A stretch of DNA of 41,996 bases from Actinomycetes bacterium (GCA_023432565.1 JAEYUL010000049.1:1-41996), one strand, 5' to 3'. Shown: positions 22,615 to 31,108, counted from the first letter of the stretch. Notes: generated from the letters alone by a model not told the origin. Made by a program: numbers and translations.

Positions 22615-22705
22615 ACCGTGCGCCGGGGCACGCGGCGTCCAGGCGCCCGACCAGCCCCGACGTGCCCGTCATGCGGCTGTGGCGCCACGGGGTTACCGTC
22701 CGAGA

Positions 22706-24196
22706 ATGGGCGGCAAGCCCGCGCTCCAGCGGGTCGAGCTCGTCGAGGACGACGCGCTCGATGAGTCGCCCGCGCCCCGCTCCCGGCCGCGCGGCGAGCG
22801 CCGCACGCAGCCCCGTCACGCTGGCGCGCGCCGACGTCGCCGCGCGCTGCTGGCCGGGGCGGGCGTCGTGGCGGTGCTCGCGTTCGTGCTGATCGGTGCG
22901 CAGGCCCTGCTGGACGCCGCCTACCGCGACCGGGTCGAGGCGCGCGCGCACCTGCCGGGTGCGATCGACCCGGTCGGGCAGCAGGCGCAGGTGCGGTGGA
23001 GCACCGACGCCGCGGTCATGGACGCCCTGCTCATGGACACCCCCGTGGACGGTGCCTACGTGGGGATGCGCACGCTGCCCGGCGGCGTCGTCGAGGCGCT
23101 CGCCCTGGACGCCGCCACGGGAGCCGCGCGCTGGTCGAGGACGTTGCGCGCCGGCCCGAGGCAGGACGCGGCGGTCGCGCTCGGGGGCAACGCCTGCACC
23201 GTCTCGGTCCTGCCCGACGAGCGCGACGCGCTCGTGTGCGTGCTCACGTACCAGCCGCGCGACGAGCGCAGGAGACCTGAGGGGGCGCGCGCCGAGCTCG
23301 TCGTCCTCGACGCGGCCACCGGCGAGCCCGTCGCGCGGCGCGCCACTGCCGCGCAGGCGGGCCGCCTGGTCGTGAGCCGGCGGACGGCCGTGGTGGCCTG
23401 GCGGGTGCTCGGGCGGGTCCACGTGCACGCCCAGGACCTCCTGACGGGCCGGGCCCTGTGGGACGCGGCGTTCTCGGTCCCCCGCACGGGCTCGCCGTCG
23501 CTCAGCTCGCTGCGCGCCGGGTCGCGCATCCCTCGGGTGCAGCTCGTCGCCGGGCCGGGCGGGTTCGCCGTCGGCGCCGGTCAGCAGGTCTACCTGCTGG
23601 ACGCCCGCGGGCGGGTGCGTCCCCACGGCCGGATCGACGGGTACGTGCGGGACGGGCGCGCCGACCGCGTCGTCGTGCTGACGCTCGACGACGGTCCAGG
23701 CACGCTCGTCGTGCGCCCGGGCCGCACCCCCGCCGCCGTCCCCGGTGTCGTCGCCCTGCCGAGCCTGGACGACGGCTCGCTCTCCGACGTCGTGCTCACG
23801 GTCGACACCGGTCTGCGACGCGTCGAGCCACGCTCGGGCCGTCCGCTGTGGACGCTCGAGGGGCGCGACAGCGGGACGGTCGTGCTCGACGGCGTCGTGT
23901 ACCAGAGCGGCGAGGCGGCCGTCCTGCGTGCCGTCGACGGGCACTCGGGGGCCGTGCTGTGGTCCACGCCGGCGACGCGCGCGGCGTACGTGACCGACCT
24001 GGTCACCGACGGCCGGAGGCTCTACGTGGCGTTGCAGGGACTTGTCGGCGCGGACACGTTCTGGCTCACCTACGGACTGGACGGCACCCCGCTCGGCCGG
24101 CTCTACCCGCCGGTCGGCTGGCGCGGCCCCGAGGTCCGCGGGCGTGCGCTCGTCGCGATCTCGACGGACGGGATGCGCGCAGCGGTCCTCGGGTGA
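22706..24196 (+). CDS. Membrane-anchored PQQ-like beta-propeller protein (paralogue 1)
   Basis: 496 residues. A cytoplasmic N-terminus with the motif LQRVELVEDD (7-16) and a very basic stretch leads to one TM helix (about 49-68), then a large extracytoplasmic domain of PQQ-like blades: ALDAATGAARWSRTL, VLDAATGEPVARR, AQDLLTGRALWDAA, VEPRSGRPLWTLE, AVDGHSGAVLWSTP. These D/TG...W repeats are the blade signature of propellers used as scaffolds or lectin-like binders. No enzymatic motif. No ribosome binding site precedes ATG 22706, and TACCGT lies 7 nt upstream as a possible -10, so the mRNA may be leaderless. Its sister gene is at 24979. Function unknown. Confidence 0.8.
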   Translation: MGGKPALQRVELVEDDALDESPAPRSRPRGERRTQPRHAGARRRRRALLAGAGVVAVLAFVLIGAQALLDAAYRDRVEARAHLPGAIDPVGQQAQVRWSTDAAVMDALLMDTPVDGAYVGMRTLPGGVVEALALDAATGAARWSRTLRAGPRQDAAVALGGNACTVSVLPDERDALVCVLTYQPRDERRRPEGARAELVVLDAATGEPVARRATAAQAGRLVVSRRTAVVAWRVLGRVHVHAQDLLTGRALWDAAFSVPRTGSPSLSSLRAGSRIPRVQLVAGPGGFAVGAGQQVYLLDARGRVRPHGRIDGYVRDGRADRVVVLTLDDGPGTLVVRPGRTPAAVPGVVALPSLDDGSLSDVVLTVDTGLRRVEPRSGRPLWTLEGRDSGTVVLDGVVYQSGEAAVLRAVDGHSGAVLWSTPATRAAYVTDLVTDGRRLYVALQGLVGADTFWLTYGLDGTPLGRLYPPVGWRGPEVRGRALVAISTDGMRAAVLG

Positions 24197-24470
24197 GGCG
24201 GACGCGAGCCACGATCTCCAGTCTCCAGACCGACGGGCACGACCCGCATCGGCGTGCTGCGCTGAGGGCGGGCCGAGGAGCGAACCGTAGGGCTGGCCGG
24301 TACGGCGTGCCACTGCACTGCCCGGATGCTGCGACACGTCTCGCGCAGCGGACCGTGCGGTTGCCGGACCGTGCGCGACCTGCACACGGTGGGGTCGACC
24401 GAAGGCGGCCGACGCTCGTGCCCTGTGCACGGTGCGGCGGCCGTCCCCAGGCGACCGAGAGGAGAGCATC
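24197..24470. other. Intergenic, nothing recognised
   Basis: 274 bp between the first propeller gene and the HesB-like gene. No convincing gene, hairpin or repeat. The HesB-like ribosome binding site (GAGAGGAGAG) is at the right end. Confidence 0.5.
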
Positions 24471-24752
24471 GTGCTCACCCTGACCGACAACGCCCGTTCC
24501 GCCGTCGAGGCACTCACCGAGCAGTCCGGTCTTCCCGCCGAGTCCGGCGGTCTGCGGATCCAGCAGCAGGACACCGGTGCGTTCGACCTCGCGCTCGTCG
24601 CGGGTCCGACTCCCGGCGACGACGTGGTGCAGCTCGGCCGCGCTCGCGTGTACGTCGACGAGCGCACGTCCGCGACCCTGGCGTCGCAGCAGCTGGACGT
24701 GGAGCCGACCGGCAGCGGCACCGGTTTCACGCTGAGCCCGCAGCAGGTCTGA
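24471..24752 (+). CDS. HesB/IscA-like protein lacking cysteines
   Basis: 93 residues from GTG 24471 (GAGAGGAG upstream). The fold pattern is that of the HesB/IscA Fe-S biogenesis domain: LTDNARSAVEALTEQSGLP, GGLRIQQQDT, FDLALVAGPTPGDDVV and ARVYVDERTSATL. However, there is not a single cysteine, so the three metal/cluster ligands of IscA/ErpA are missing. This is the cysteine-free actinobacterial branch, often annotated adhesin or Fe-S-like, and cannot carry a cluster in the usual way. It lies between two paralogous propeller genes, in the same orientation, which may or may not be functional. Confidence 0.8.
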   Translation: MLTLTDNARSAVEALTEQSGLPAESGGLRIQQQDTGAFDLALVAGPTPGDDVVQLGRARVYVDERTSATLASQQLDVEPTGSGTGFTLSPQQV

Positions 24753-24978
24753 GCGCCACCTGAGCGCCACCGCGCTGAGCGCGATCGTTCGTGCGGCCCA
24801 GCCCCGGCCGCCACGCCCCGGTCCCGAGGGATCGAGGGCGGGGCGGTCGGGGCTCGTCCGTGTCACGCGGGGCCGTCGCCCCGGCGTGGTAGAACTCCGG
24901 TGCCCCACCGTCGACGAGGGACCGAGGGATGTCCGTGAGCGAGACAGCCAGGACCGCGGCACGTCCCGGGCGGGCGCG
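24753..24978. other. Intergenic upstream of propeller paralogue 2
   Basis: 226 bp. It contains the dyad CCCCGGTCCCGAGGGATCGAGG region and a TAGAACT sequence (24890-24896) that could serve as a -10. No gene seen. Confidence 0.4.
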
Positions 24979-26451
24979 ATGAGCGGCGAGCTGCAGCGGG
25001 TCGAGCTGGCCGAGGACGGGCCCGGCCTGACCGAGCGAGACGAGGCCGCGACCGCACACTCGGCACCGCACGGACGTCGCGGGCTCGTGCGGCTGGGCGT
25101 GGGCGCCGTGGTCGTCGTGGCGGGGCTGGTCGTGGGACAGGCGGTGATCGACGCGCGGGAACGCGCGGCGGTCGCGGCGTTGCGGGAGGTCCCCGGGGTG
25201 CTCGCGCCCGTCGGGGATGCGCTGAGCGTCGCCTACGAGCTCCCGCAGGAGGTGCAGTGGCTCGAGCCGGCGCAGGACGGCCACCGGCTCCTCCTCGTCG
25301 CGAACGGTGACGACGAAGCACCCCACCTGCAGGCGATGGACTCCGACACCGGGGAGGTGCTCTGGGACGTACGGGTCGCCGAGCCGACGAACCAGGACGG
25401 CGCCACGGGCGTGAGCTGCGGGCTCGGGCGGATCGCCGATGAGCGCGCCGTCGTGGCGTGCCTCGACACCGACGCCATCACGGTCTGGGGCGACGAGGGC
25501 GAGGAGGTGAGACGCGAGGCGACGTACGCGCGGGTCGTCGTGCACGCGCAGGACGACGGCGCGCTCGTCGGGGCCTTCGACGTGGACACCCGGGTCGAGG
25601 AGATCGCGATGCTCGACGGCATCGTCGCTGCGGTGAGTCGTGAGCGCGGGGAGATGCTCACCGCGTACGACGCGGTGACGGGCCAGGTGCGCTGGCTGGT
25701 GCCCGCGCCCGATACGGCGACCGAGGCCGAGGCGGGCTACTTCCGCGCCTGGATGTCCGCGGTCGGTGGCGTGCTCGCCGTCAGCAGCACGACGGACGAG
25801 ACGCTGTTCGTGACCGCGGACGGGTCTGCTCTCCCGGTCGAACGGGCGAGGGGCTGGGTCTCGCCCAAGCGGGGCGTCCTGGCCATCAGCCTCCCGAACG
25901 ACGCCGACGGTTCGCGCACGCTGATCGTGCGCGACGGCGTGGTCGGGCCCGAGATCCGGGGTGAGGCCCTGATCGCAGGCGTCGACGACGGCTCGCTCGG
26001 GGACGTGGTCCTCACGACAGCAGGTGGGCTCTCGGCGTGGGACGCCGAGTCGGGGGAGCGCCGCTGGTCGCTCGACACGGACGAGCCCGTCGCCACCTAC
26101 TACTCCGCGCTGGTGCTGCGGGGCTCGGTGTACGCGACGGGCCCGTCGACGAGCGCGGCGTTCGACGGCCGCACGGGGCGAGTCCTGTGGACGCGTGAGT
26201 CCGCCGGGGAGGAGAGCTACGGGGGAGACATGGTGACCGACGGCGAGCGGCTCTACGTCGTGGGGATGATCGACGTCCTCGGCGACGAGCACTCGAGCGT
26301 GCCGGTGGTCGACGCCCTGTCGTTCGGGGGAGAGGCCCTCGGCCGGGTGGGGCTGCCGCAGGGGATCGAGTGGTTGAGCCCCGCGGGCGGCCGCCTCCTG
26401 GGCTCGCACGTGACCGAGACCGGACGCGGCAGCGTCGCCGTGCTCCGCTGA
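24979..26451 (+). CDS. Membrane-anchored PQQ-like beta-propeller protein (paralogue 2)
   Basis: 490 residues from ATG 24979. Same plan as the 22706 protein: N-terminal LQRVELAEDG (5-14), a TM helix (about 37-54: VRLGVGAVVVVAGLVVGQAV) and a large outer domain with propeller blades (AMDSDTGEVLWDVRV, AYDAVTGQVRWLVP, AWDAESGERRWSLD, AFDGRTGRVLWTRE). The strand VDDGSLGDVVLTTAGGL aligns with LDDGSLSDVVLTVDTGL of paralogue 1, so the pair is a duplication that has diverged widely. No clear ribosome binding site. A start further upstream at 24886 is possible but would add a low-complexity extension. Function unknown. Confidence 0.8.
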   Translation: MSGELQRVELAEDGPGLTERDEAATAHSAPHGRRGLVRLGVGAVVVVAGLVVGQAVIDARERAAVAALREVPGVLAPVGDALSVAYELPQEVQWLEPAQDGHRLLLVANGDDEAPHLQAMDSDTGEVLWDVRVAEPTNQDGATGVSCGLGRIADERAVVACLDTDAITVWGDEGEEVRREATYARVVVHAQDDGALVGAFDVDTRVEEIAMLDGIVAAVSRERGEMLTAYDAVTGQVRWLVPAPDTATEAEAGYFRAWMSAVGGVLAVSSTTDETLFVTADGSALPVERARGWVSPKRGVLAISLPNDADGSRTLIVRDGVVGPEIRGEALIAGVDDGSLGDVVLTTAGGLSAWDAESGERRWSLDTDEPVATYYSALVLRGSVYATGPSTSAAFDGRTGRVLWTRESAGEESYGGDMVTDGERLYVVGMIDVLGDEHSSVPVVDALSFGGEALGRVGLPQGIEWLSPAGGRLLGSHVTETGRGSVAVLR

Positions 26452-26491
26452 TCGTCCGACCGGCCGTCGCGGTCCGCGGGCGCGGTGGGGC

Positions 26492-26505
26492 GACGACCGG
26501 TCGTC
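26492..26505. repeat. Perfect 14-bp palindrome between convergent genes
   Basis: GACGACCGGTCGTC lies between the end of the propeller gene and the end of the flavin reductase gene. It has no loop, so it is a poor terminator and could be a protein site or chance. Confidence 0.35.
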
Positions 26506-26536
26506 CGCGTGGGTCACCGGCCCGCAGCGGGAGGAG

Positions 26537-27157
26537 TCAGCCGCCCAGGAGGTCCTCGAACCGCGGCACCGCGTCGTAGAGACCCACGGGCTTGGCGGGC
26601 TCCCGCTCGGCGACGGTCTCGGCGAGCTCCCGGCCCGCGCGGCGGATGCGTTCGGGCAGCGGCTTCACGTCGTCGCCACCGGAGTCGGCCCAGTCGTCGG
26701 TCGCGGCGAACACGCCGGTCCCGACGACGTCGGCGTGCAGGTACCCGAACAGCGGGCGCAGCGCGTACTCGAGCACGAGGGAGTGGCGGCCGGTGCCGCC
26801 GGTCGCGCCGATCAGGACGGGCATGCCGGCGAGTGCGTCCTTGTCGAGCACGTCGACGAACGACTTGAACAGCCCGGCGTACGACGCGGCGTACACGGGA
26901 GTGACGGCGACGAGGCCGTCGGCCGCGGCCAGCTTGGCGAGTGCGTCGGCGAGCGGCCCGGACGCGAAGCCCGTCAGCGTCATGTTGACGACCTCGTGCG
27001 CGAGGTCGCGCAGCTCGATCGTCGTCACGTCGGCCCGGAGGCCGCGTGCGGCGAGCTCGTCCACGGTCGCGGCCGCGAGGCGGTCCGCGAGCAGGCGGGT
27101 TGACGACGGCTGGCTGATCCCGGCCGAGACGACGACGATCGAGCGTTCCTGGGACAT
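26537..27157 (-). CDS. LLM-partner NAD(P)H:FMN reductase (CE1759-like)
   Basis: 206 residues from ATG 27157, with GGAAGG upstream. A flavodoxin-like fold: IVVVSAGISQPSSTRLLADR (phosphate loop), then DGLVAVTPVYAASYAGLFKSF and PVLIGATGGTGRHSLVLEYA. The last two are the FMN-binding segments of the FMN_red family, in the form found in CE1759-type proteins that always accompany a luciferase-like monooxygenase. It supplies reduced flavin to the product of the gene upstream, 49 bp away in the same operon. Confidence 0.9.
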   Translation of the reverse strand: MSQERSIVVVSAGISQPSSTRLLADRLAAATVDELAARGLRADVTTIELRDLAHEVVNMTLTGFASGPLADALAKLAAADGLVAVTPVYAASYAGLFKSFVDVLDKDALAGMPVLIGATGGTGRHSLVLEYALRPLFGYLHADVVGTGVFAATDDWADSGGDDVKPLPERIRRAGRELAETVAEREPAKPVGLYDAVPRFEDLLGG

Positions 27158-27206
27158 CCTCAGACCTTCCGCGAGGTGCGGCGTGCGGGACTGCTGGTCC
27201 ATCGTG

Positions 27207-28397
27207 TCACCGCCCGGCCGAGGAGGCGGTCGCGGCGTCCGCCGCCGCCAGGTCGTCCTCGGCGGTCCGCCCGGTCCAGCGGTCGGCCGCGGCGACGGTC
27301 TGCTCGTGCTGGGCGCCGTCGGCGCGGGCGGCTGCGACGCGCTCGGCGTGCGAGGGCGGGCCGGCGGGCACGTGCGCGGGGCGACGAGCCTCGGCCTCCC
27401 GGCGCAGCACCGGGACGACCTCGGTGGCCAGCAGGTCGATCTGCTCCAGCACCGTCTTGAGCGGCAGCCCGGCGTGGTCGATGAGGAACAGCTGGCGCTG
27501 GTAGTGCCCGACCTGCTCCCAGAACGCGCCGTACCGGTCGATGACCTGCTGCGGGGAGCCCACGGTCAGCGGCGTCTCGCGCGTGAAGTCCTCCATCGTC
27601 GGGCCGTGCCCGTACACGGGGGCCTCGTCGAAGTACGGCCGGAACTCGTCCCACGCCTTCTGCGACTCCTTGCGCATGAACACCTGGCCGCCCAGGCCGA
27701 CGATCGCCTGGTCGGCGGAGCCGTGCCCGTAGTGCTCGAAGCGCTGCCGGTAGAAGTTCACCATCTGTGCGGTGTGCTCCATGGGCCAGAAGATCGCGTT
27801 GTGCAGGAACCCGTCGCCGTAGAACGCGGCCTGCTCGGCGATCTCCGGGGAGCGGATCGAGCCGTGCCACACGAACGGCGGCACGCCGTCGAGCGGACGC
27901 GGCGTGGAGGTGAAGCCCTGCAGCGGCGTGCGGAACTTGCCGGACCAGTCCACGACGTCCTCGGTCCACAGGCGCCGCAGCAGCGCGTAGTTCTCGATCG
28001 CGAGCGCGATGCCCTGGCGGATGTCCTTGCCGAACCACGGGTAGACGGGACCGGTGTTGCCGCGGCCCATCATCAGGTCCATGCGGCCGTCGGAGATGAC
28101 CTGGAGCATCGCGTACTCCTCGGCCAGGCGCACCGGGTCGTTCGTGGTGATGAGCGTGGTCGCGGTGGACAGCGTGATCTGCTTCGTCACGCCCGCGAGG
28201 TAGCCGAGCATCGTCGTGGGCGACGACGGTACGAACGGCGGGTTGTGGTGCTCGCCGGTCGCGAACACGTCGAGGCCCGCCTCGTCGGCGTGCCGGGCGA
28301 TGGTCAGCATCGAGCGGACGCGCTCGGTGTCGTCCGGCGTCCGGCCGGTGGTGGGGTCGGTCGTCACGTCTCCGACGGAGAAGATGCCGAACTGCAT
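27207..28397 (-). CDS. LLM-class flavin-dependent monooxygenase (CE1758-like)
   Basis: 396 residues from ATG 28397. A bacterial luciferase-like TIM barrel: MQFGIFSVGDVTTDP, ARHADEAGLDVFATGEHHNP, FVPSSPTTMLGYLAGVTKQI, EEYAMLQVISDGRMDLMMGR and GSPQQVIDRYGAF. These segments and the adjacent dedicated FMN reductase identify the CE1758/CE1759 two-component monooxygenase pair of actinobacteria, whose substrate is not known. A disordered Ala-rich tail (about 350-396) is extra. It is divergent from the FAD-linked oxidase gene across a 261-bp region with strong inverted repeats. Confidence 0.92.
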   Translation of the reverse strand: MQFGIFSVGDVTTDPTTGRTPDDTERVRSMLTIARHADEAGLDVFATGEHHNPPFVPSSPTTMLGYLAGVTKQITLSTATTLITTNDPVRLAEEYAMLQVISDGRMDLMMGRGNTGPVYPWFGKDIRQGIALAIENYALLRRLWTEDVVDWSGKFRTPLQGFTSTPRPLDGVPPFVWHGSIRSPEIAEQAAFYGDGFLHNAIFWPMEHTAQMVNFYRQRFEHYGHGSADQAIVGLGGQVFMRKESQKAWDEFRPYFDEAPVYGHGPTMEDFTRETPLTVGSPQQVIDRYGAFWEQVGHYQRQLFLIDHAGLPLKTVLEQIDLLATEVVPVLRREAEARRPAHVPAGPPSHAERVAAARADGAQHEQTVAAADRWTGRTAEDDLAAADAATASSAGR

Positions 28398-28480
28398 CGC
28401 TGTCGCCTCGTTTCCTCGGGCAGTTCCATACGTTTGCATGTGCTGGCGCCTCAACCTCCCCCTTCCCGCGAGTATTCCCT

Positions 28481-28512
28481 CGTGGTGGCGCGCCCGCTCG
28501 CGCGCCACCACG
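28481..28512. repeat. Strong hairpin, 12-bp perfect arms
   Basis: CGTGGTGGCGCG and CGCGCCACCACG with an 8-nt loop. It lies midway between divergent start codons, so it is not terminating either gene; there is no following T-run. It may be an operator or a barrier to readthrough. Confidence 0.7.
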
Positions 28513-28614
28513 TTCCCGGTGCGGAGCTCCCGAGAGCAGGACGGCGCGGATGTATCTGAGGACCACCGCTCGAGTCCTGAGACTCCGTGCGCCGCCCCCG
28601 GCGCGTCTGAGAGC

Positions 28615-28638
28615 CGAGGGACCGTCACCGGTCCCTCG
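28615..28638 (+). promoter_or_regulatory. Perfect 10-bp inverted repeat before the FAD-oxidase start
   Basis: CGAGGGACCG and CGGTCCCTCG separated by TCAC; its end is 20 bp upstream of ATG 28659. Either an operator for a dimeric repressor over the transcription start or a 5' leader hairpin just ahead of the ribosome binding site (GAAGGACACCAAGG). Confidence 0.65.
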
Positions 28639-28658
28639 TGGAGCGAAGGACACCAAGG

Positions 28659-30044
28659 ATGACCATCACGACGCCGATCGACGCAGGTGCTCGACCCGCC
28701 GACGCGGCCGTTCACGCACTGACCGCCGCGGTCACGCGCCTGCACCTGCCCGGCACCGACGGCTACACCCGCCTCACCGCGACGCAGAACCTCACTACTC
28801 CCGTCCAGCCCGTCGCCGTCGTCGAGGCGCGCGACGCCCACGAGATCGCGACGACCCTGCGCATCGGCGCCGAGCTCGGGGTGCGGGTCGCCGTGCAGGG
28901 CACCGGCCACGGCGTCACCGACGCCATGACGGGCGCGGTGCTGGTGCACACCACCGCGCTCGACGAGCTCACAGTCGACCCGCAGAAGCGCACCGCGCGC
29001 ATCGGCGCCGGCGTGCGCTGGGCGGCGGTCCTCGAGGCGGCCGCGCCGCACGGGCTCGCGCCGGTGTGCGGCTCCTCGCCGCACGTCGGGGTCGTCGGGT
29101 TCCTCACCGGAGGGGGCGTCGGACCGCTGTCCCGCTCGCACGGCCTGTCGTCGGACTACGTCCAGGCGTTCGAGGTCGTCACCGGGGACGGCGTCGTCCG
29201 CCGCGCGAGCCGCACCGAGCACCCCGACCTGTTCTGGGGTCTGCGCGGCGGCAGGGGGGCGCTCGGCATCGTCACCGCGGTCGAGCTCGAGCTCGCGCCG
29301 CTCGCGACGGTGTACGGAGGCTCGCTGTGGTTCGCCGCCGAGGACGGCGCCGCCGTCGTCCGCACCTGGGCCGTGTGGGCGGACCTGCTGCCCTCGCGTG
29401 CGACGACATCGCTCGCCGTCATGCGGATGCCGGACCTCGAGCTCGTGCCGCCGCCGCTGCGGGGCCGCACCGCTGTGAGCGTGCGGTTCGTGTGGACGGG
29501 CGAGCCCGACGAGGGTGCCGAGCTCGTGCGCGCGATCCTGGCCGTCGCGACCCCGCTCGTCGACACCGTGGGTCTCATGCCGCTCGCCGCGATCGGCGCG
29601 GTGCACACGGACCCCGACGACCCGATGCCCACCGCCGAGTCCTCGTTCCTGCTCGAGGACTTCGGGCCCGAGGCGGTCGAGCGGTTCCTGGAGCTCGTCG
29701 GGCCGGACGTGCCCTCCCCCCAGCTCATGGTCGAGATCCGCCAGCTCGGCGGACGGCTGCGCGAGGGCGACGACTGCGCGTACGCGCACCGCGACGCGCC
29801 GTACTCCGTGTTCACCGTCGGCCTGGCGATCCCGCAGACCGCAGACCTCGTGGCCGGCGACGCACGGCGCATCGCGCTCGGTCTGGCGCCCTGGGCACGC
29901 ACCGGCAGCATGCCGAACTTCACCACGGGTGCCGACTGGCACGAGCGCGCCTACCCCGCGGACGTCGCCGCGCGCCTGCGCGAGCTGTCCGTCGCCTACG
30001 ACCCGGCTGGGGTGCTGCTCGGCGCGCGAGGGCTGCGCGACTGA
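28659..30044 (+). CDS. FAD-linked oxidase (berberine-bridge / PCMH type)
   Basis: 461 residues from ATG 28659 (AAGG upstream). The FAD PCMH domain (about 40-210) has VAVQGTGHGVTD with the flavin-linking His (H84), TARIGAGVRWAAVLEAAAPHG and VGVVGFLTGGGVGPLSRSHG. In the usual G-x-C-P-x-V-G motif the Cys that forms a second flavin link is Ser (S140-P-H-V-G), so the flavin is probably mono-covalent. The C-terminal part has the substrate domain and a BBE-like end (AYPADVAARLRELSVAYDPA). It probably oxidises a sugar or secondary metabolite. Its stop abuts the stop of the convergent gene with no gap. Confidence 0.92.
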   Translation: MTITTPIDAGARPADAAVHALTAAVTRLHLPGTDGYTRLTATQNLTTPVQPVAVVEARDAHEIATTLRIGAELGVRVAVQGTGHGVTDAMTGAVLVHTTALDELTVDPQKRTARIGAGVRWAAVLEAAAPHGLAPVCGSSPHVGVVGFLTGGGVGPLSRSHGLSSDYVQAFEVVTGDGVVRRASRTEHPDLFWGLRGGRGALGIVTAVELELAPLATVYGGSLWFAAEDGAAVVRTWAVWADLLPSRATTSLAVMRMPDLELVPPPLRGRTAVSVRFVWTGEPDEGAELVRAILAVATPLVDTVGLMPLAAIGAVHTDPDDPMPTAESSFLLEDFGPEAVERFLELVGPDVPSPQLMVEIRQLGGRLREGDDCAYAHRDAPYSVFTVGLAIPQTADLVAGDARRIALGLAPWARTGSMPNFTTGADWHERAYPADVAARLRELSVAYDPAGVLLGARGLRD

Positions 30045-30395
30045 TCAGCTCTCGTCGTCGCCCTGTCCGCCGCCCGGCCCGTCCGGTCCCGCGCTGGGAC
30101 CCGGGGTCGGGCCGGCGGACGGTTCGGGCGACGGGTCGAGCGTCGGTGCCGGGGTGGGCTCGGCGGTCGGTGCCGAGGAGGGCGCGGCCGTCGGCACCGG
30201 GGTCGGCCCGAACGTCGGTGCGGTGCGGAACGTGGCGGGCAGGTCCACGGAGTCCGAGAACTCGGCACCGGTGTGCGCCACGCGCGGCCCGGCGAGCGCG
30301 CACACGCCGACCAGCAGCGTCACCGCGAGCCTGAGCGCGGCGCCCCTGTCCACCCGGAGGAAGCCGGGCGTGCGCTCACCCCCGAAGGAACTCAT
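30045..30395 (-). CDS. Small secreted Pro/Thr-rich protein of the SipW cluster
   Basis: 116 residues from ATG 30395. A basic start (FLRVDRGAALRL) and hydrophobic helix (VTLLVGVCALAGPRVAH) form a signal or anchor at about residues 17-40. Then AEFSDSVDLPATF, followed by ~60 residues of Pro/Thr/Ala/Ser repeats (PTAAPSSAPTAEPTPAPT) and a Gly/Asp tail. Low complexity throughout; it looks like a cell-wall-spanning or glycosylated stalk. It overlaps the signal peptidase gene by 20 bp, so it is in the same operon and a likely substrate of that peptidase. Confidence 0.7.
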   Translation of the reverse strand: MSSFGGERTPGFLRVDRGAALRLAVTLLVGVCALAGPRVAHTGAEFSDSVDLPATFRTAPTFGPTPVPTAAPSSAPTAEPTPAPTLDPSPEPSAGPTPGPSAGPDGPGGGQGDDES

Positions 30396-31098
30396 CCACG
30401 TACCTCTCGTCGGGGCCGGCCGCGACGGGACGGCGGCGCCGCACGTCACCCACGGCCAGCAGCTCGAGCACGCCCAGCGCGACCAGCGGCGGGCCCAGCA
30501 TCACCGCTCGGCCGACCGCCGAGCCCGCCCACTGCAGCACCCACCCCCAGCCGGGGTGCACGTCGAGCACGATCCCGCGCACGCGGGTGTACGGGGTCGC
30601 GTTCGGGTCGTTGTCGGGGTTCGCGTCACCCCGGGTGATCAGGTACTGGGTCTCGGCAGGATCGCCCGTGGTCGGGTCGATGACCGGGACCATGCGCCCG
30701 CTCTGCTCGTCCTGCTGGAGCGTCGGGAGCGTCACGAGGTCCACGATCCGGTGGGTCACGAGGCGCTCGGAACCGAGCGGCCAGAACGAGACGATCTGGC
30801 CGACCTTCAGCTGTGAGGGGTGGTCCACCCGGCGCATGACGACCGCGTCGCCCGCGTCGAACACGGGAGCCATCGAACCCGACGTCACGATCAGCAGGCG
30901 CTGGTCACGCGCCTGGAACCACAGCGGCACCGCGAGCGAGACCGCGAACGTCAACGTCCCGAGGACGACGACCGTCCAGAGCACTATCGAGGTGGGCTTG
31001 CGCCACCGGGGGCGACGCCGGGCAGGCTCGACCTGGACCGGGCGTCGGACGCGGCGGTCGAGGACGAGCGGTACCGGGTGTCGCGGCGGCCGGGGCAT
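30376..31098 (-). CDS. sipW: SipW-type (ER-type) signal peptidase I
   Basis: 240 residues from ATG 31098. A basic, Pro-rich cytoplasmic N-terminus, TM helix (about 36-60), nucleophile S75 in VTSGSMAPVFDAGD, and His116 in VTHRIVD in place of the catalytic Lys. The Ser/His pair marks the archaeal/eukaryotic-type branch of signal peptidase I, to which Bacillus SipW belongs. A second TM near 190-215 (RAVMLGPPLVALGVLELLAV) is typical. SipW processes TasA/camelysin-type proteins, and the gene just upstream encodes one, 10 bp away. Ribosome binding site weak. Confidence 0.93.
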   Translation of the reverse strand: MPRPPRHPVPLVLDRRVRRPVQVEPARRRPRWRKPTSIVLWTVVVLGTLTFAVSLAVPLWFQARDQRLLIVTSGSMAPVFDAGDAVVMRRVDHPSQLKVGQIVSFWPLGSERLVTHRIVDLVTLPTLQQDEQSGRMVPVIDPTTGDPAETQYLITRGDANPDNDPNATPYTRVRGIVLDVHPGWGWVLQWAGSAVGRAVMLGPPLVALGVLELLAVGDVRRRRPVAAGPDERYVDEFLRG

Positions 31099-31108
31099 CG
31101 CGTCGAGG

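Larger units (their letters stand above)
28398..28658. promoter_or_regulatory. Divergent promoter region with inverted repeats
   Basis: No gene. It contains a 12-bp hairpin (28481-28512), a smaller dyad GAGTC-CTGA-GACTC (28572-28585) and a perfect 10-bp inverted repeat just before the FAD-oxidase gene (28615-28638). The AT-richest part (TTCCATACGTTTGCATG near 28425-28441) is the likeliest promoter for the monooxygenase gene. Confidence 0.5.

Noticed and set aside
26492..26505. 14-bp palindrome as terminator
   Set aside because: No loop and no T-run; listed only as a repeat.
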